DNA of 40,386 bases. It comes from Bacillota bacterium. GTDB taxonomy: Bacteria > Bacillota > Clostridia > Oscillospirales > Ruminococcaceae. The notes beneath the pieces were generated by a model, which was given only the letters and a program-made list of their open reading frames with translations, did not search any database and was not told where the DNA came from. Within the stretch, counting starts at the first letter, position 1, and each line of letters begins with the position of its first letter. This document shows positions 32,896 to 40,386 of the stretch, piece by piece. Where the stretch lies: NCBI GenBank assembly GCA_029572815.1, contig JAKPUQ010000111.1:1-40386 (forward strand), in the 5' to 3' direction. A program made the translations under genes and the position numbers.

Positions 32896-33462
32896 ATGAA
32901 AAAGATAAAGGAATTATTGGAAAAGCAGACCGTTCAGAAGCTGTTTCTCTGCTTCTGGATGTATGCGATACTGGGCTGGTGCTACGAGGTATTCCTCGAG
33001 GTAGTGGTCTATAAATGGGGTTTTACCAATCTTGGTATAATGTTCGGGCCCTATTGCCCGATATACGCCGTGGGAGCACTTCTGTTCCTGCTGTTCTTCG
33101 GACGGTTCATGAAAAAAGAAGGGGGCATTGCCCTTCAGATATCACGTCCCTTCATAGTTTTCTTCGGCAGTATGGCTGTGGCTACGGCAGTTGAGCTGGC
33201 AGGCACATACATACTGGAGTTCTTCACAGGCTCATGGCCCTGGAACACCTATGCGGACTATGATATAAACTTTCAGGCGAGGATAGCCCTGTCTCCCTCC
33301 CTGAGATTCGGCATGGGCGGACTGCTGTTTCTGTATTTCGTTCAGCCCTTCTACGACCGGCTTCTTTCAAAGCCAAAGCCGAAGACTCTCAATATCATTA
33401 CTGCGGCAGTGCTTGTGACCGTCGTCACTGACTTCGTACTGACGCTGATATTAAGATACTGA
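32896..33462 (+). CDS. CmpB-type membrane protein (putative ABC-transporter type IV)
   Basis: A 188-residue integral membrane protein with about five helices. The pattern FWMYAILGWCYEVFLE, then GFTNLGIMFGPYCPIYAVGALL, is that of PF06541 (ABC_trans_CmpB); function is not established. It is the intact member of a tandem pair. The first roughly 90 bases of the two copies are nearly identical even at silent positions, which suggests recent duplication or gene conversion. It lies between purN and purO. Confidence 0.8.
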   Translation: MKKIKELLEKQTVQKLFLCFWMYAILGWCYEVFLEVVVYKWGFTNLGIMFGPYCPIYAVGALLFLLFFGRFMKKEGGIALQISRPFIVFFGSMAVATAVELAGTYILEFFTGSWPWNTYADYDINFQARIALSPSLRFGMGGLLFLYFVQPFYDRLLSKPKPKTLNIITAAVLVTVVTDFVLTLILRY

Positions 33463-33491
33463 TAAACAATTATCCGAAAGGAGTTATTATT

Positions 33492-34205
33492 ATGAAAAAA
33501 CTTGATCTTTCACAGGAGCTCAGCTCAAACGCTTACCCCGGAAGAGGTATCGTTATCGGCAAGTCTGAATGCGGCAAGTACGCCGTAACAGCTTACTTCA
33601 TCATGGGCAGAAGCGAGAACAGCCGCAACCGCGTGTTCATCGAAGAGGGCAGAGGTATCCGTACAGAGGCTTTCGATCCTTCAAAGCTCACTGATCCCCA
33701 CCTCATCATCTATGCTCCCGTAAGAGTTCTGGGCAACAAGCTCATCGTTACAAACGGCGACCAGACCGATACTATCTATGAGCTCATGGACAAGCAGTAC
33801 ACCTTCGAGCAGGCTCTCCGCACAAGAGAGTTCGAGGACGACGCTCCCAACTTCACACCCCGTATATCGGGTATACTCCGTTTCGGTGAGGAGGGCTTCA
33901 ACTACGCAATGTCCATACTCAAGAGCGCTAACGGCAACCCCGACTCATGTCAGAGATATACATTCAGCTACACAAATCCCATCGCAGGCGAGGGACACTT
34001 CATCCACACCTACATGGGCGACGGTTCTCCCCTCCCCAGCTTTGAGGGCGAGCCCAAGCTGGTAGGCATCAGCGGAAATATCGATGAGTTCACAGATATG
34101 CTCTGGACGAGTCTCAACGCTGACAACAAGGTATCTCTCTTTGTCCGCTACGTGAACCTTGAGGACAACTCCGAGGAGACTCGCATAGTCAACAAGAACA
34201 AGTAA
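33492..34205 (+). CDS. purO: IMP cyclohydrolase, archaeal-type PurO
   Basis: A 237-residue protein of the PF07826 family. The characteristic start NAYPGRGIVIGKSECGKYAV, then FIMGRSENSRNRVF, and YAPVRVLGNKLIVTNGDQTD, are all visible. It closes the second ring to make IMP, the job done in most bacteria by the N-terminal part of PurH. The stand-alone AICAR formyltransferase gene is only one gene away, which completes the last two steps. AAAGGAG precedes the ATG. Its stop codon overlaps the next ATG (TAATG). Confidence 0.9.
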   Translation: MKKLDLSQELSSNAYPGRGIVIGKSECGKYAVTAYFIMGRSENSRNRVFIEEGRGIRTEAFDPSKLTDPHLIIYAPVRVLGNKLIVTNGDQTDTIYELMDKQYTFEQALRTREFEDDAPNFTPRISGILRFGEEGFNYAMSILKSANGNPDSCQRYTFSYTNPIAGEGHFIHTYMGDGSPLPSFEGEPKLVGISGNIDEFTDMLWTSLNADNKVSLFVRYVNLEDNSEETRIVNKNK

Positions 34206-35107
34206 TGCAGGTTATTAAAAGATCTTTCGCAGCAATACTCGCAGCGGCGCTGGTAGCGCTTACAGGGTGCAGTTCCCGAAAAGCAGCGTCTTCTTCGCGT
34301 ACCGAAGACCTGCCCGATACCCTTTCGGCTGAGGAAGTTGAGCTGCCTGATAATAAAGCTGCATACCGCTGTACTTCATATCAGTATGAAGACGATGAAC
34401 TGGTCTGCAAATACTTTCAGGACTTTGACGACCATGATAACATAATCAGGTCGGAGACCGCCGGTGATCCCGAAAATATGGAGCTGACGAAGCTTTACAG
34501 CTATACCTATGACAAAAACGGCAATGTCACTGCAAAGACCCAGAGCTACGCAGATCCGCCGTCAACGGACAAGGACTATAACTTCCATGACAGGTTCTGT
34601 TACTATGACGACGGAACACTGAAATATCATGTCAATTACACCAAAGACAGGGATACGGGGCTGTGGAAAAAGAATTACCGCAAGGAATATGACAGCCACG
34701 GCAGCGAGGTGCTGTATATTTCCTATAACTCCGACGGAAGTACCAACTATCGCAGCGAAACGCAATGCGAGTATGACAGCGGCGGTAATCGCACAAAGGA
34801 GACCTGGCACAGCGACGGTTCATCTCAGGTGACCGAATATACCTACGATGATACAGGGAATATTCTCACCGCTGTAAGAACGGAATCCTCAGAGGATACG
34901 GACGAAAGCTTCGTATATAAGACCGAGTATGCTTACGACAGCAGGGGCAATCTCATAAAAGAAACTAAAACGGCCCCGTATAATGAAACGGTCTCAACAG
35001 AGTATGAGTACGACGAAACGGACAGACTGATATATAAGGATATCATCTCTTCCGTATCAGATGTGCATACAACGTACAGATACGAGTACGAAAAAATATC
35101 CGGTTAA
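34205..35107 (+). CDS. Lipoprotein with YD (RHS-like) repeats
   Basis: A 300-residue exported lipoprotein. The signal peptide ends in the lipobox LTGC (Cys about 22), followed by a Ser-rich linker. The rest is a chain of short beta repeats such as YTYDKNGNVTAKT, YEYDETDRLIYKD and YAYDSRGNLIKET, the YD-repeat pattern of RHS proteins, but without a toxin core or autoprotease segment. Its ATG overlaps the purO stop codon, so it is cotranscribed with purine genes despite no obvious functional link. Confidence 0.75.
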   Translation: MQVIKRSFAAILAAALVALTGCSSRKAASSSRTEDLPDTLSAEEVELPDNKAAYRCTSYQYEDDELVCKYFQDFDDHDNIIRSETAGDPENMELTKLYSYTYDKNGNVTAKTQSYADPPSTDKDYNFHDRFCYYDDGTLKYHVNYTKDRDTGLWKKNYRKEYDSHGSEVLYISYNSDGSTNYRSETQCEYDSGGNRTKETWHSDGSSQVTEYTYDDTGNILTAVRTESSEDTDESFVYKTEYAYDSRGNLIKETKTAPYNETVSTEYEYDETDRLIYKDIISSVSDVHTTYRYEYEKISG

Positions 35108-35136
35108 TTATGAATTGATATAAGGAGGACATTATC

Positions 35137-36318
35137 ATGTCAAATGAAATGCAGTTAAAGTATGGCTGTAACCCCAATCAGAAGCCTTCAAGAGTCTATA
35201 TGGCTGACGGCAGCGAGCTCCCTATCGAGGTGCTCTGCGGAAAGCCCGGCTATATCAACCTGCTTGACGCCTTCAACGGCTGGCAGCTGGTAAAGGAGCT
35301 GAAGGCTGCTACAGGTATGTGCGCAGCTACTTCATTCAAGCACGTTTCACCTGCGGGCGCTGCTATCGGCAGACCTCTCAGCGATGATCTCAAGAAGATC
35401 TACTGGGTTGACGATCTGGGCGAGCTCACTCCCCTTGCAAGCGCTTACGCAAGAGCAAGAGGCGCTGACAGAATGTCCTCTTACGGCGATTTCATCGCTC
35501 TCTCCGATAAGGTGGACGTATGCACAGCAAAGATGATCCAGCGCGAGGTTTCCGACGGCGTTATCGCTCCCGACTATGATCCCGAGGCTCTTGAGATACT
35601 CAAGTCCAAGAGAAAGGGCACATACTGCATACTCAAAATGGACGAGAACTACAAGCCTGCTCCCATCGAGACAAAGCAGGTCTACGGCGTTTCCTTCGAG
35701 CAGGGACGCAATGAGCTGGACATCAACCGTGAGCTCCTGGCTAACGTAGTTACAGAAAACAAGGATATCCCCGACGATAAGAAGGACGACCTCCTTATCT
35801 CTCTCATCACTCTCAAGTACACACAGTCCAACTCAGTCTGCTACGTCAAGGACGGTCAGGCTATCGGTATCGGTGCAGGACAGCAGTCCCGTATCCACTG
35901 CACACGTCTGGCAGGTCAGAAGGCTGACAACTGGTGGCTGAGACAGTCTCCACAGGTAATGGGACTCCAGTTCGTTGATGATATCCGCCGTGCAGACCGT
36001 GACAACGCTATTGACGTTTACATCGGCGACGAGTACGAGGACGTTCTCCGCGAGGGCGAGTGGCAGCGTATCTTCAAGGTAAAGCCTGCTGTATTCACCC
36101 GCGAGGAAAAGAAGGCATGGCTTGCCAAGAACACCGGCGTTTGCCTCGGTTCAGACGCATTCTTCCCCTTCGGCGACAACATCGAGAGAGCAAAGAAGTC
36201 AGGCGTTGAGTACATCGCAGAGCCCGGCGGTTCTATCCGTGACGACAACGTTATCGAGACCTGCAACAAGTACAATATCGCAATGGCATTCACAGGTATC
36301 CGCCTGTTCCACCACTAA
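35137..36318 (+). CDS. purH: AICAR formyltransferase, stand-alone (PurH C-terminal type)
   Basis: A 393-residue enzyme that formylates AICAR. It corresponds to the transformylase part of bifunctional PurH without the IMP cyclohydrolase domain. The key motif SFKHVSPAGAA gives the catalytic Lys68-His69 pair. Further conserved segments are LKYTQSNSVCYVKDGQAIGIGAGQQSRIHC and DAFFPFGDNIERA. The length fits the short stand-alone family sometimes called PurV. IAGGAGG-type ribosome site (AAGGAGG) precedes the ATG. Paired with PurO nearby, it explains IMP formation without a fused PurH. Confidence 0.93.
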   Translation: MSNEMQLKYGCNPNQKPSRVYMADGSELPIEVLCGKPGYINLLDAFNGWQLVKELKAATGMCAATSFKHVSPAGAAIGRPLSDDLKKIYWVDDLGELTPLASAYARARGADRMSSYGDFIALSDKVDVCTAKMIQREVSDGVIAPDYDPEALEILKSKRKGTYCILKMDENYKPAPIETKQVYGVSFEQGRNELDINRELLANVVTENKDIPDDKKDDLLISLITLKYTQSNSVCYVKDGQAIGIGAGQQSRIHCTRLAGQKADNWWLRQSPQVMGLQFVDDIRRADRDNAIDVYIGDEYEDVLREGEWQRIFKVKPAVFTREEKKAWLAKNTGVCLGSDAFFPFGDNIERAKKSGVEYIAEPGGSIRDDNVIETCNKYNIAMAFTGIRLFHH

Positions 36319-36328
36319 TAAACCATCA

Positions 36329-36356
36329 GCTGCGGTCAACTCCTGACCGCAGCTTT
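36329..36356 (+). terminator. Terminator after the AICAR formyltransferase gene
   Basis: A 10-bp perfect stem (36329-36338 with 36344-36353, GCTGCGGTCA/TGACCGCAGC) is followed by only TTTATA. The short T-run suggests partial termination. Confidence 0.65.
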
Positions 36357-36373
36357 ATACTATGGAGAATAAT

Positions 36374-36958
36374 ATGAAAAAACACAGATTTACGGCTGTC
36401 ACAGCTGCCCTCGCCTTACTTCCGGCGCTCTGCGGCTGTACTGACGGAAAAAGCAGCTCATCGGACAGCTCTCCCGTCTCATCTGACTCTCAAGTCTCGT
36501 CAGAGACAGCCTCAGCCGCAAAAAACGGTGCCGCTTACAGCGACGGCACCTACAGCGGAGAGGGCTTTTCTCTCTATGCTGACCCTGCTATCTGGGAGTA
36601 TACAGGCGATCAGGATGACGCCCCCTGCGACCTTCAGCTCAGGTCAGGTGGCGGCGCCAACACCTGCGGAGTCAGCGTATATGTCTCAGATGATGACCAC
36701 GGTGGAAAGAGCGCGCAGGACATTGTCATGAACGACAATGATGAAAGAATAATCTACACAGGCGCTCTGGCTACCACAGCCCTCACCTTCTATTATTATG
36801 AGTGGACTATAGACGAGGAAAAGCATGGCAGGACCTACTTCGCAGACTATGACGGCAAGTATCTCTGCGTCTATGCTGAGAGTCCCAACTTCGGCTATGT
36901 CGAAAGCAAGATAGCCGACCTTCTCGGCGGCATGACCCTTTCTGAAAACAGTAAATAA
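36374..36958 (+). CDS. Small lipoprotein
   Basis: A 194-residue exported lipoprotein. The signal peptide ends ALCGC, giving a lipidated Cys at about residue 22, followed by a long Ser-rich linker (to about residue 50). The globular part (YSGEGFSLYADPAIWEY onward) has mixed beta character like PsbP- or DUF1795-type lipoproteins, but I cannot assign it. The ATG at 36374 is chosen because GGAG lies 6 bases upstream; an ATG four codons earlier lacks one. It follows a partial terminator. Confidence 0.7.
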   Translation: MKKHRFTAVTAALALLPALCGCTDGKSSSSDSSPVSSDSQVSSETASAAKNGAAYSDGTYSGEGFSLYADPAIWEYTGDQDDAPCDLQLRSGGGANTCGVSVYVSDDDHGGKSAQDIVMNDNDERIIYTGALATTALTFYYYEWTIDEEKHGRTYFADYDGKYLCVYAESPNFGYVESKIADLLGGMTLSENSK

Positions 36959-36963
36959 AGCTC

Positions 36964-36992
36964 TTGCAATATTGTCCCCGGTGTGTTATACT
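36964..36992 (+). promoter_or_regulatory. Promoter upstream of two small membrane protein genes and purD
   Basis: TTGCAA at 36964-36969 and TATACT at 36987-36992 are separated by 17 bases, starting 5 bases after the lipoprotein stop codon. The transcript would begin near 36999 and cover the two membrane protein genes and perhaps purD. Confidence 0.65.
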
Positions 36993-37059
36993 ATATTTGT
37001 ATAGTTATAATTTGCAGAATTGTACCGCAAGTTATATTATTTCAGTAATGGAGGACATT

Positions 37060-37578
37060 ATGAGCAGCTACCACTCGATCTCACTAAAAAAGCTTTATAT
37101 CACCGCTGCTGTTTTCTGCGGAATATATATAATCGCATCCATACTGGCATATATCCTTTCGGGAACTGTTTTCACCGCTGCTGCAAGCGGCAGCTTCGCG
37201 GCTTCTCGCCCCGAAATGACAATATCAGGAAAATGCAAGGCTCTGCTTTGCATTGCCCAGATAGTATGGCTGCCCTTCCTCATATACATTTTCAGCTGCA
37301 CGGGCTGGGCATTCTCTGCCAAGCGATGCAGACGCACACTCAAAGCCGCACCACTGCTGTGGATGCTCGGATTTATCGCCGAGCACGTCATAGCGCTCCT
37401 TATATCACACTCGTCACTGGCAAAAACTTATATTTCCGAAAGCTGGCTCATTCAGCGGACGGAATATATCACCTTCTTCTTCGCTATCCTCCTTGTGGGA
37501 GCTCTGGTGCTTGTATGCACCGCCGCCGCACTGGGTATCGACGAAGACCGCCATGTAAAGCATCTTAAGTATAAATAA
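37060..37578 (+). CDS. Small membrane protein, unknown function
   Basis: A 172-residue protein with about four hydrophobic helices (near 12-35, 62-82, 98-118 and 140-162). I recognise no family. The ATG at 37060 is preferred over 36964 because GGAGG lies 5 bases upstream, and the promoter overlaps the longer form. It is followed after 11 bases by another small membrane protein of similar build, which suggests they work together. Confidence 0.65.
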   Translation: MSSYHSISLKKLYITAAVFCGIYIIASILAYILSGTVFTAAASGSFAASRPEMTISGKCKALLCIAQIVWLPFLIYIFSCTGWAFSAKRCRRTLKAAPLLWMLGFIAEHVIALLISHSSLAKTYISESWLIQRTEYITFFFAILLVGALVLVCTAAALGIDEDRHVKHLKYK

Positions 37579-37589
37579 GGAGTATAAAA

Positions 37590-38084
37590 ATGCAGAAACC
37601 AAACGCACTAAGAGTTACACTACTTATATCCGCACTTTGCTGTATCACAAAACTGGCACTGGATATATTTTTTATAATCGACACCCACCTTTCCTTCTAC
37701 GCCGCTGCACTCAGCGGTGACGGAGAAGCTGTTATGCCAACGGATATAAAGGCTTTCCTGATAATCCTGTCCGTGCTTTCGACGCTGCCTATAGGTATAA
37801 TCGCCGCAGTAAACTACGCAAAGACTGACCTTCTCAGGAGACGGGGCATTGCCACAACCGTCACCACAGGTGTTTTCTACAGCTTTTATATGCTTGGCGC
37901 TGTCCTGACAGCAAGCTTGCTAAAGTCCGTCATCGGCAGATTTTACGGCAGCAGTGAGCTGGCTCTCGCTGAAAAGATATGCGTGCGGCTCTGCACCACC
38001 AATTTTCTCGTCCACGCCGCTGCGGTAATGGTATTTTGCTGTGCTGCGGTGGAGATATACGGCGGAAAGGCTTCAAAAAAATGA
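37590..38084 (+). CDS. Small membrane protein, unknown function
   Basis: A 164-residue protein with four predicted membrane helices (about 8-30, 52-75, 90-112 and 132-155) and a basic C-terminus. There is no recognised motif. AAGGAG precedes the ATG. Length and topology resemble the preceding gene, so the two could be distant paralogues or subunits. Confidence 0.65.
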   Translation: MQKPNALRVTLLISALCCITKLALDIFFIIDTHLSFYAAALSGDGEAVMPTDIKAFLIILSVLSTLPIGIIAAVNYAKTDLLRRRGIATTVTTGVFYSFYMLGAVLTASLLKSVIGRFYGSSELALAEKICVRLCTTNFLVHAAAVMVFCCAAVEIYGGKASKK

Positions 38085-38114
38085 GATGTACGCCAGTAAC
38101 AGAGCTGACATACA

Positions 38115-38136
38115 GGAAATGCTTGACTGCATTTCC
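38115..38136 (+). other. Hairpin upstream of purD
   Basis: An 8-bp perfect stem (38115-38122 with 38129-38136, GGAAATGC/GCATTTCC) with a 6-base loop sits 50 bases before purD. No T-run follows. It may mark the end of the upstream transcript or be a processing site. Confidence 0.4.
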
Positions 38137-38185
38137 ATAAAATAAAAGGATAAATAACTATTTACATACAGGAGGAATTTTCCCA

Positions 38186-39472
38186 ATGAAGAACGTTTTA
38201 GTAGTCGGCGGAGGCGGCCGTGAACACGCCATCATCATGAAGCTGGCTGAAAGCCCCAAGGTAGGCAAGCTCTATTGCACTCCCGGAAACGGCGGTATCT
38301 CTAAGTATGCCGAGTGCTTCAATGTCAGCGCAACCGATGTTGACGGCGTTGTTGCCCTTGCCAAGGAGCTCAGACCCGATATGGTGGTTGTGGCTCCCGA
38401 CGATCCGCTGGTGCTTGGCATGGTGGACGCCCTTCAGGCAGAGGGCTTCATGACCTTCGGCCCCAAGGCAAATGCTGCTATCATCGAGGGCTCAAAGGTG
38501 TTCTCAAAGGAGCTCATGAAGAAGTACAATATCCCCACCGCCTTCTATGAAGTTTTCACTGAGTCCGACAAGGCTATCGCCTATCTCAAGGAGCAGAACA
38601 GCTATCCCGCAGTCATCAAGGCTGACGGTCTTGCTCTCGGAAAGGGCGTTATCATCGCTCAGAACGAGGAGGAAGCTGTTGCAGCTGTTCATGAAATGAT
38701 CGACGAGCTCAAGTTCGGCAAGAGCTCCGCAAGAATAGTTATCGAGGAGTTTCTCACAGGTCCCGAGGTATCCGTGCTCAGCTTCACTGACGGCAAGACC
38801 ATGGTGCCCATGATCTCATCTATGGACCACAAGCGCGCTCTGGACGGCGACAAGGGCCTCAATACAGGCGGTATGGGAACTATATCCCCCAATCCCTGCT
38901 ACACTGAGGAACTGGCTAAGGAGTGCATGGAGAAGATATTCATCCCCACTATGAACGCTATGAACGCTGAGGGACGCACCTTTGAGGGTTGTCTCTACTT
39001 CGGCCTCATGATGACACCCAAGGGTCCTAAGGTCATCGAGTACAACTGCCGCTTCGGCGATCCCGAAACACAGGTAGTTCTTCCCATGCTGGACGCTGAC
39101 CTCTATGACATCTTTGAGGCTATCTACAACCATGAGCTGGACAAGGTGGATATAAAGTGGCATAAGGGCAGCTGCGCCTGCGTTGTAATGGCAAGCGGCG
39201 GCTATCCCGAAAGCTATCCCAAGGGCATAAAGATGAACGGCTTTGACGATAAGGGTCAGGTAGAGGGCTGCTTCGTTTATCACGCAGGAACAAAGCTCAG
39301 CGATAACGGCGACTTCCTCACCAACGGAGGCAGAGTCATCGGCGTTACAGCCAAGGGCGACGATCTTCAGGCTGCTCTCGACAAGGCTTATGAGGGCGTT
39401 TCAAAGATAAGCTTTGAAGGAGCTCACTACAGAAAAGACATCGGACAGAGAGCGCTCAAGGCTCTCGGCTAA
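38186..39472 (+). CDS. purD: Phosphoribosylamine-glycine ligase
   Basis: A 428-residue ATP-grasp enzyme making GAR from phosphoribosylamine. Conserved blocks are VLVVGGGGREHAI, CTPGNGGI, PVIKADGLALGKGV-type AVIKADGLALGKGVI, DHKRALDGDKGLNTGGMGT and IEYNCRFGDPETQVVLP. Length and order match the family. AGGAGGA precedes the ATG. Its product is the substrate of PurN. It uses the unstable amine that the PurF step must supply, so the state of the PurF-like enzyme matters directly. Confidence 0.96.
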   Translation: MKNVLVVGGGGREHAIIMKLAESPKVGKLYCTPGNGGISKYAECFNVSATDVDGVVALAKELRPDMVVVAPDDPLVLGMVDALQAEGFMTFGPKANAAIIEGSKVFSKELMKKYNIPTAFYEVFTESDKAIAYLKEQNSYPAVIKADGLALGKGVIIAQNEEEAVAAVHEMIDELKFGKSSARIVIEEFLTGPEVSVLSFTDGKTMVPMISSMDHKRALDGDKGLNTGGMGTISPNPCYTEELAKECMEKIFIPTMNAMNAEGRTFEGCLYFGLMMTPKGPKVIEYNCRFGDPETQVVLPMLDADLYDIFEAIYNHELDKVDIKWHKGSCACVVMASGGYPESYPKGIKMNGFDDKGQVEGCFVYHAGTKLSDNGDFLTNGGRVIGVTAKGDDLQAALDKAYEGVSKISFEGAHYRKDIGQRALKALG

Positions 39473-39482
39473 GGAGATTCTT

Positions 39483-40103
39483 ATGCATGAACGGTTCAAA
39501 AAAGGGCTGAAAAGCTGCCTTATCGGAAACCTGCTGTTTCTGGCATTCGGCATTATCTGCCTTATCTATTACAAGGTCTATTCCCCGGACTCGGCAATTT
39601 CCAAAATAATCGAGATATTAGCATATACCTGTGAATTCGGCGGCTTTACCATACTTCTGTGGGGCGACTGGCTCATCTCATCATCTGTCAGGTTCAGAAA
39701 CATAATGAAGCTGAGCTTCACCCTTTATATTGTCCTTGAATCGGTGATGATGTTCCTTGAGCTCAATTCCTTCAGGTTTAATTTTTACAAGCCTTATTCA
39801 CTTACTCTTGCGATAATTCATGCAGCTGTCTCAGGACTTGTCTGTCTTACATTCCTCCAGCTTGACTCCGACAAGAAAAAGCTGGAGCTCTCCGTTATAA
39901 TCTGCATAGCTATCATATTCGCAGGTATGCTGGGAAATATACTGGGTCTGCGAATTTACTTCAGTATAATCGTTAACAGTATAGCCTATGCGCTTCTGTT
40001 CCATATGATAGGAAGACACGTTCAGCGCGAGGAGATAGAGGTGGACTGCCACGGTGACCGTGCCCGCGTTGCGGAATATAAAAGTACATTCTTCGATGAA
40101 TGA
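39483..40103 (+). CDS. Multi-pass membrane protein, unknown function
   Basis: A 206-residue protein with about six hydrophobic segments between residues 13 and 180 and a charged C-terminal tail (VQREEIEVDCHGDRARVAEY). I recognise no family. The ATG at 39483 is chosen because AAGGAG, overlapping the purD stop region, lies 6 bases upstream; a longer frame from 39414 would overlap purD. It ends the cluster before a strong terminator. Confidence 0.65.
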   Translation: MHERFKKGLKSCLIGNLLFLAFGIICLIYYKVYSPDSAISKIIEILAYTCEFGGFTILLWGDWLISSSVRFRNIMKLSFTLYIVLESVMMFLELNSFRFNFYKPYSLTLAIIHAAVSGLVCLTFLQLDSDKKKLELSVIICIAIIFAGMLGNILGLRIYFSIIVNSIAYALLFHMIGRHVQREEIEVDCHGDRARVAEYKSTFFDE

Positions 40104-40143
40104 TAAAAAGCTCCATACAAATGTGGTGCTGATATAAAAGTTT

Positions 40144-40190
40144 AAGCCATAGTATTTCTGATGCAAGGTCAGAATTACTATGGCTTTTCT
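40144..40190 (+). terminator. Strong terminator at the end of the purine cluster
   Basis: An 18-bp stem with a single mismatch (40144-40161 with 40169-40186) and a 7-base loop is followed by TTCTATT, with TTTT overlapping the stem base. It lies 40 bases past the last stop codon. Confidence 0.8.
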
Positions 40191-40191
40191 A

Positions 40192-40220
40192 TTGACAGCG
40201 CTGAGAGACCAAACTACAAT
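40192..40220 (+). promoter_or_regulatory. Near-consensus promoter reading into repeat copy 2
   Basis: TTGACA at 40192-40197 and TACAAT at 40215-40220 are separated by exactly 17 bases. The predicted start near 40227 is four bases before the second dispersed element. No gene follows within the window, so the first product would be the repeat RNA itself or an untranslated leader. Confidence 0.65.
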
Positions 40221-40230
40221 CTTTGCTGAC

Positions 40231-40386
40231 ATAAATCATAATTTAGCGCAAGCGCTAATAGTGATTAGTGCATAGTGGTTAGTGATTAGTTAATGTGTTC
40301 GCTGCGCTCACATTATTTAAATAACGTCGCCGAAGGCGACACCACAACTATTCACTAATCACTAATCACTATTCACTCAAATCATA
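40231..40386 (+). repeat. Dispersed hairpin-rich element, copy 2 (cut by window end)
   Basis: Same order as copy 1: ATAAATCATAATTTAGC at 40231-40247, hairpin TTAGCGC-AA-GCGCTAA (40243-40258), heptad arm of TAGTGAT-type units, the conserved core with GTTAATGTGTTCGCT, palindrome-like ACATTATTTAAATAACGT, hairpin GTCGCC-GAA-GGCGAC, and a right arm of CTATTCA/CTAATCA heptads. A 14-bp perfect complementarity joins 40257-40270 with 40360-40373. The terminal inverted repeat is cut off at 40386. Confidence 0.88.

Overview
The window looks like chromosomal DNA of a Gram-positive, plant-fibre-degrading Ruminococcus (Oscillospiraceae, closest in style to R. albus). The reasons are GGAGG ribosome sites, TTGACA-17-TATAAT promoters, a Gram-positive type IV pilus (T4P) locus, a dockerin fused to a bacterial expansin, and a split purH. 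This placement is inference from content; no database was searched. The left end stops inside what looks like an rRNA operon leader and the right end stops inside a dispersed repeat, so the window may be a whole draft contig bounded by repeats.

Layout. (1) Bases 1-260, minus strand: two tandem consensus promoters and a leader with a boxA-like element, pointing off the left edge toward a probable rRNA operon. (2) 366-14521: T4P locus, nearly all minus strand. Two single-gene pilins each have their own consensus promoter and terminator. Next come pilT and pilB, the divergent prepilin peptidase pilD (+), and the assembly operon read leftward: pilC, a natural pilM-pilN fusion, pilO, a 952-residue PilX-like protein, and two prepilins. 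(3) 14763-18234, minus: lacI-type regulator, a DUF5662 gene, an intrinsic terminator, then uvrC. (4) 18407-18575: first copy of a structured dispersed repeat. (5) 18676-22240, minus: a 751-residue Pro/Ala-rich repeat protein with a probable zinc-binding N-terminus and a TPR protein. (6) 22489-24736, plus: a GT2 glycosyltransferase and a WG-repeat-like membrane-anchored protein. (7) 24783-40103, plus: a purine cluster purE, purC, purF-like, purM, purN, purO, AICAR formyltransferase and purD. Interleaved are DUF4272, HAD, DUF6440, dockerin-expansin, DUF3592, two tandem CmpB-type membrane proteins (one frameshifted), lipoproteins and small membrane proteins. (8) 40144-40386: terminator, outward promoter, and the second copy of the repeat.

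How it works together. The pilus genes supply a nearly complete Gram-positive T4P: extension and retraction ATPases, platform, alignment proteins, peptidase, major pilins, minor pilins and a candidate tip protein. In Ruminococcus albus such pili are linked to cellulose adhesion. The purine genes cover several steps from PRPP to IMP. The last two steps use separate proteins (AICAR formyltransferase plus archaeal-type PurO) instead of bifunctional PurH. purL, purB and purK are not in the window. The PurF-like protein has lost the visible glutaminase catalytic residues.

Most interesting: a dispersed hairpin element whose heptad-repeat arms differ completely between its two copies yet stay self-complementary; a PurF with a degenerate glutaminase domain; a dockerin-expansin inside a purine cluster; a PilM-PilN fusion; and a giant PilX-like protein.
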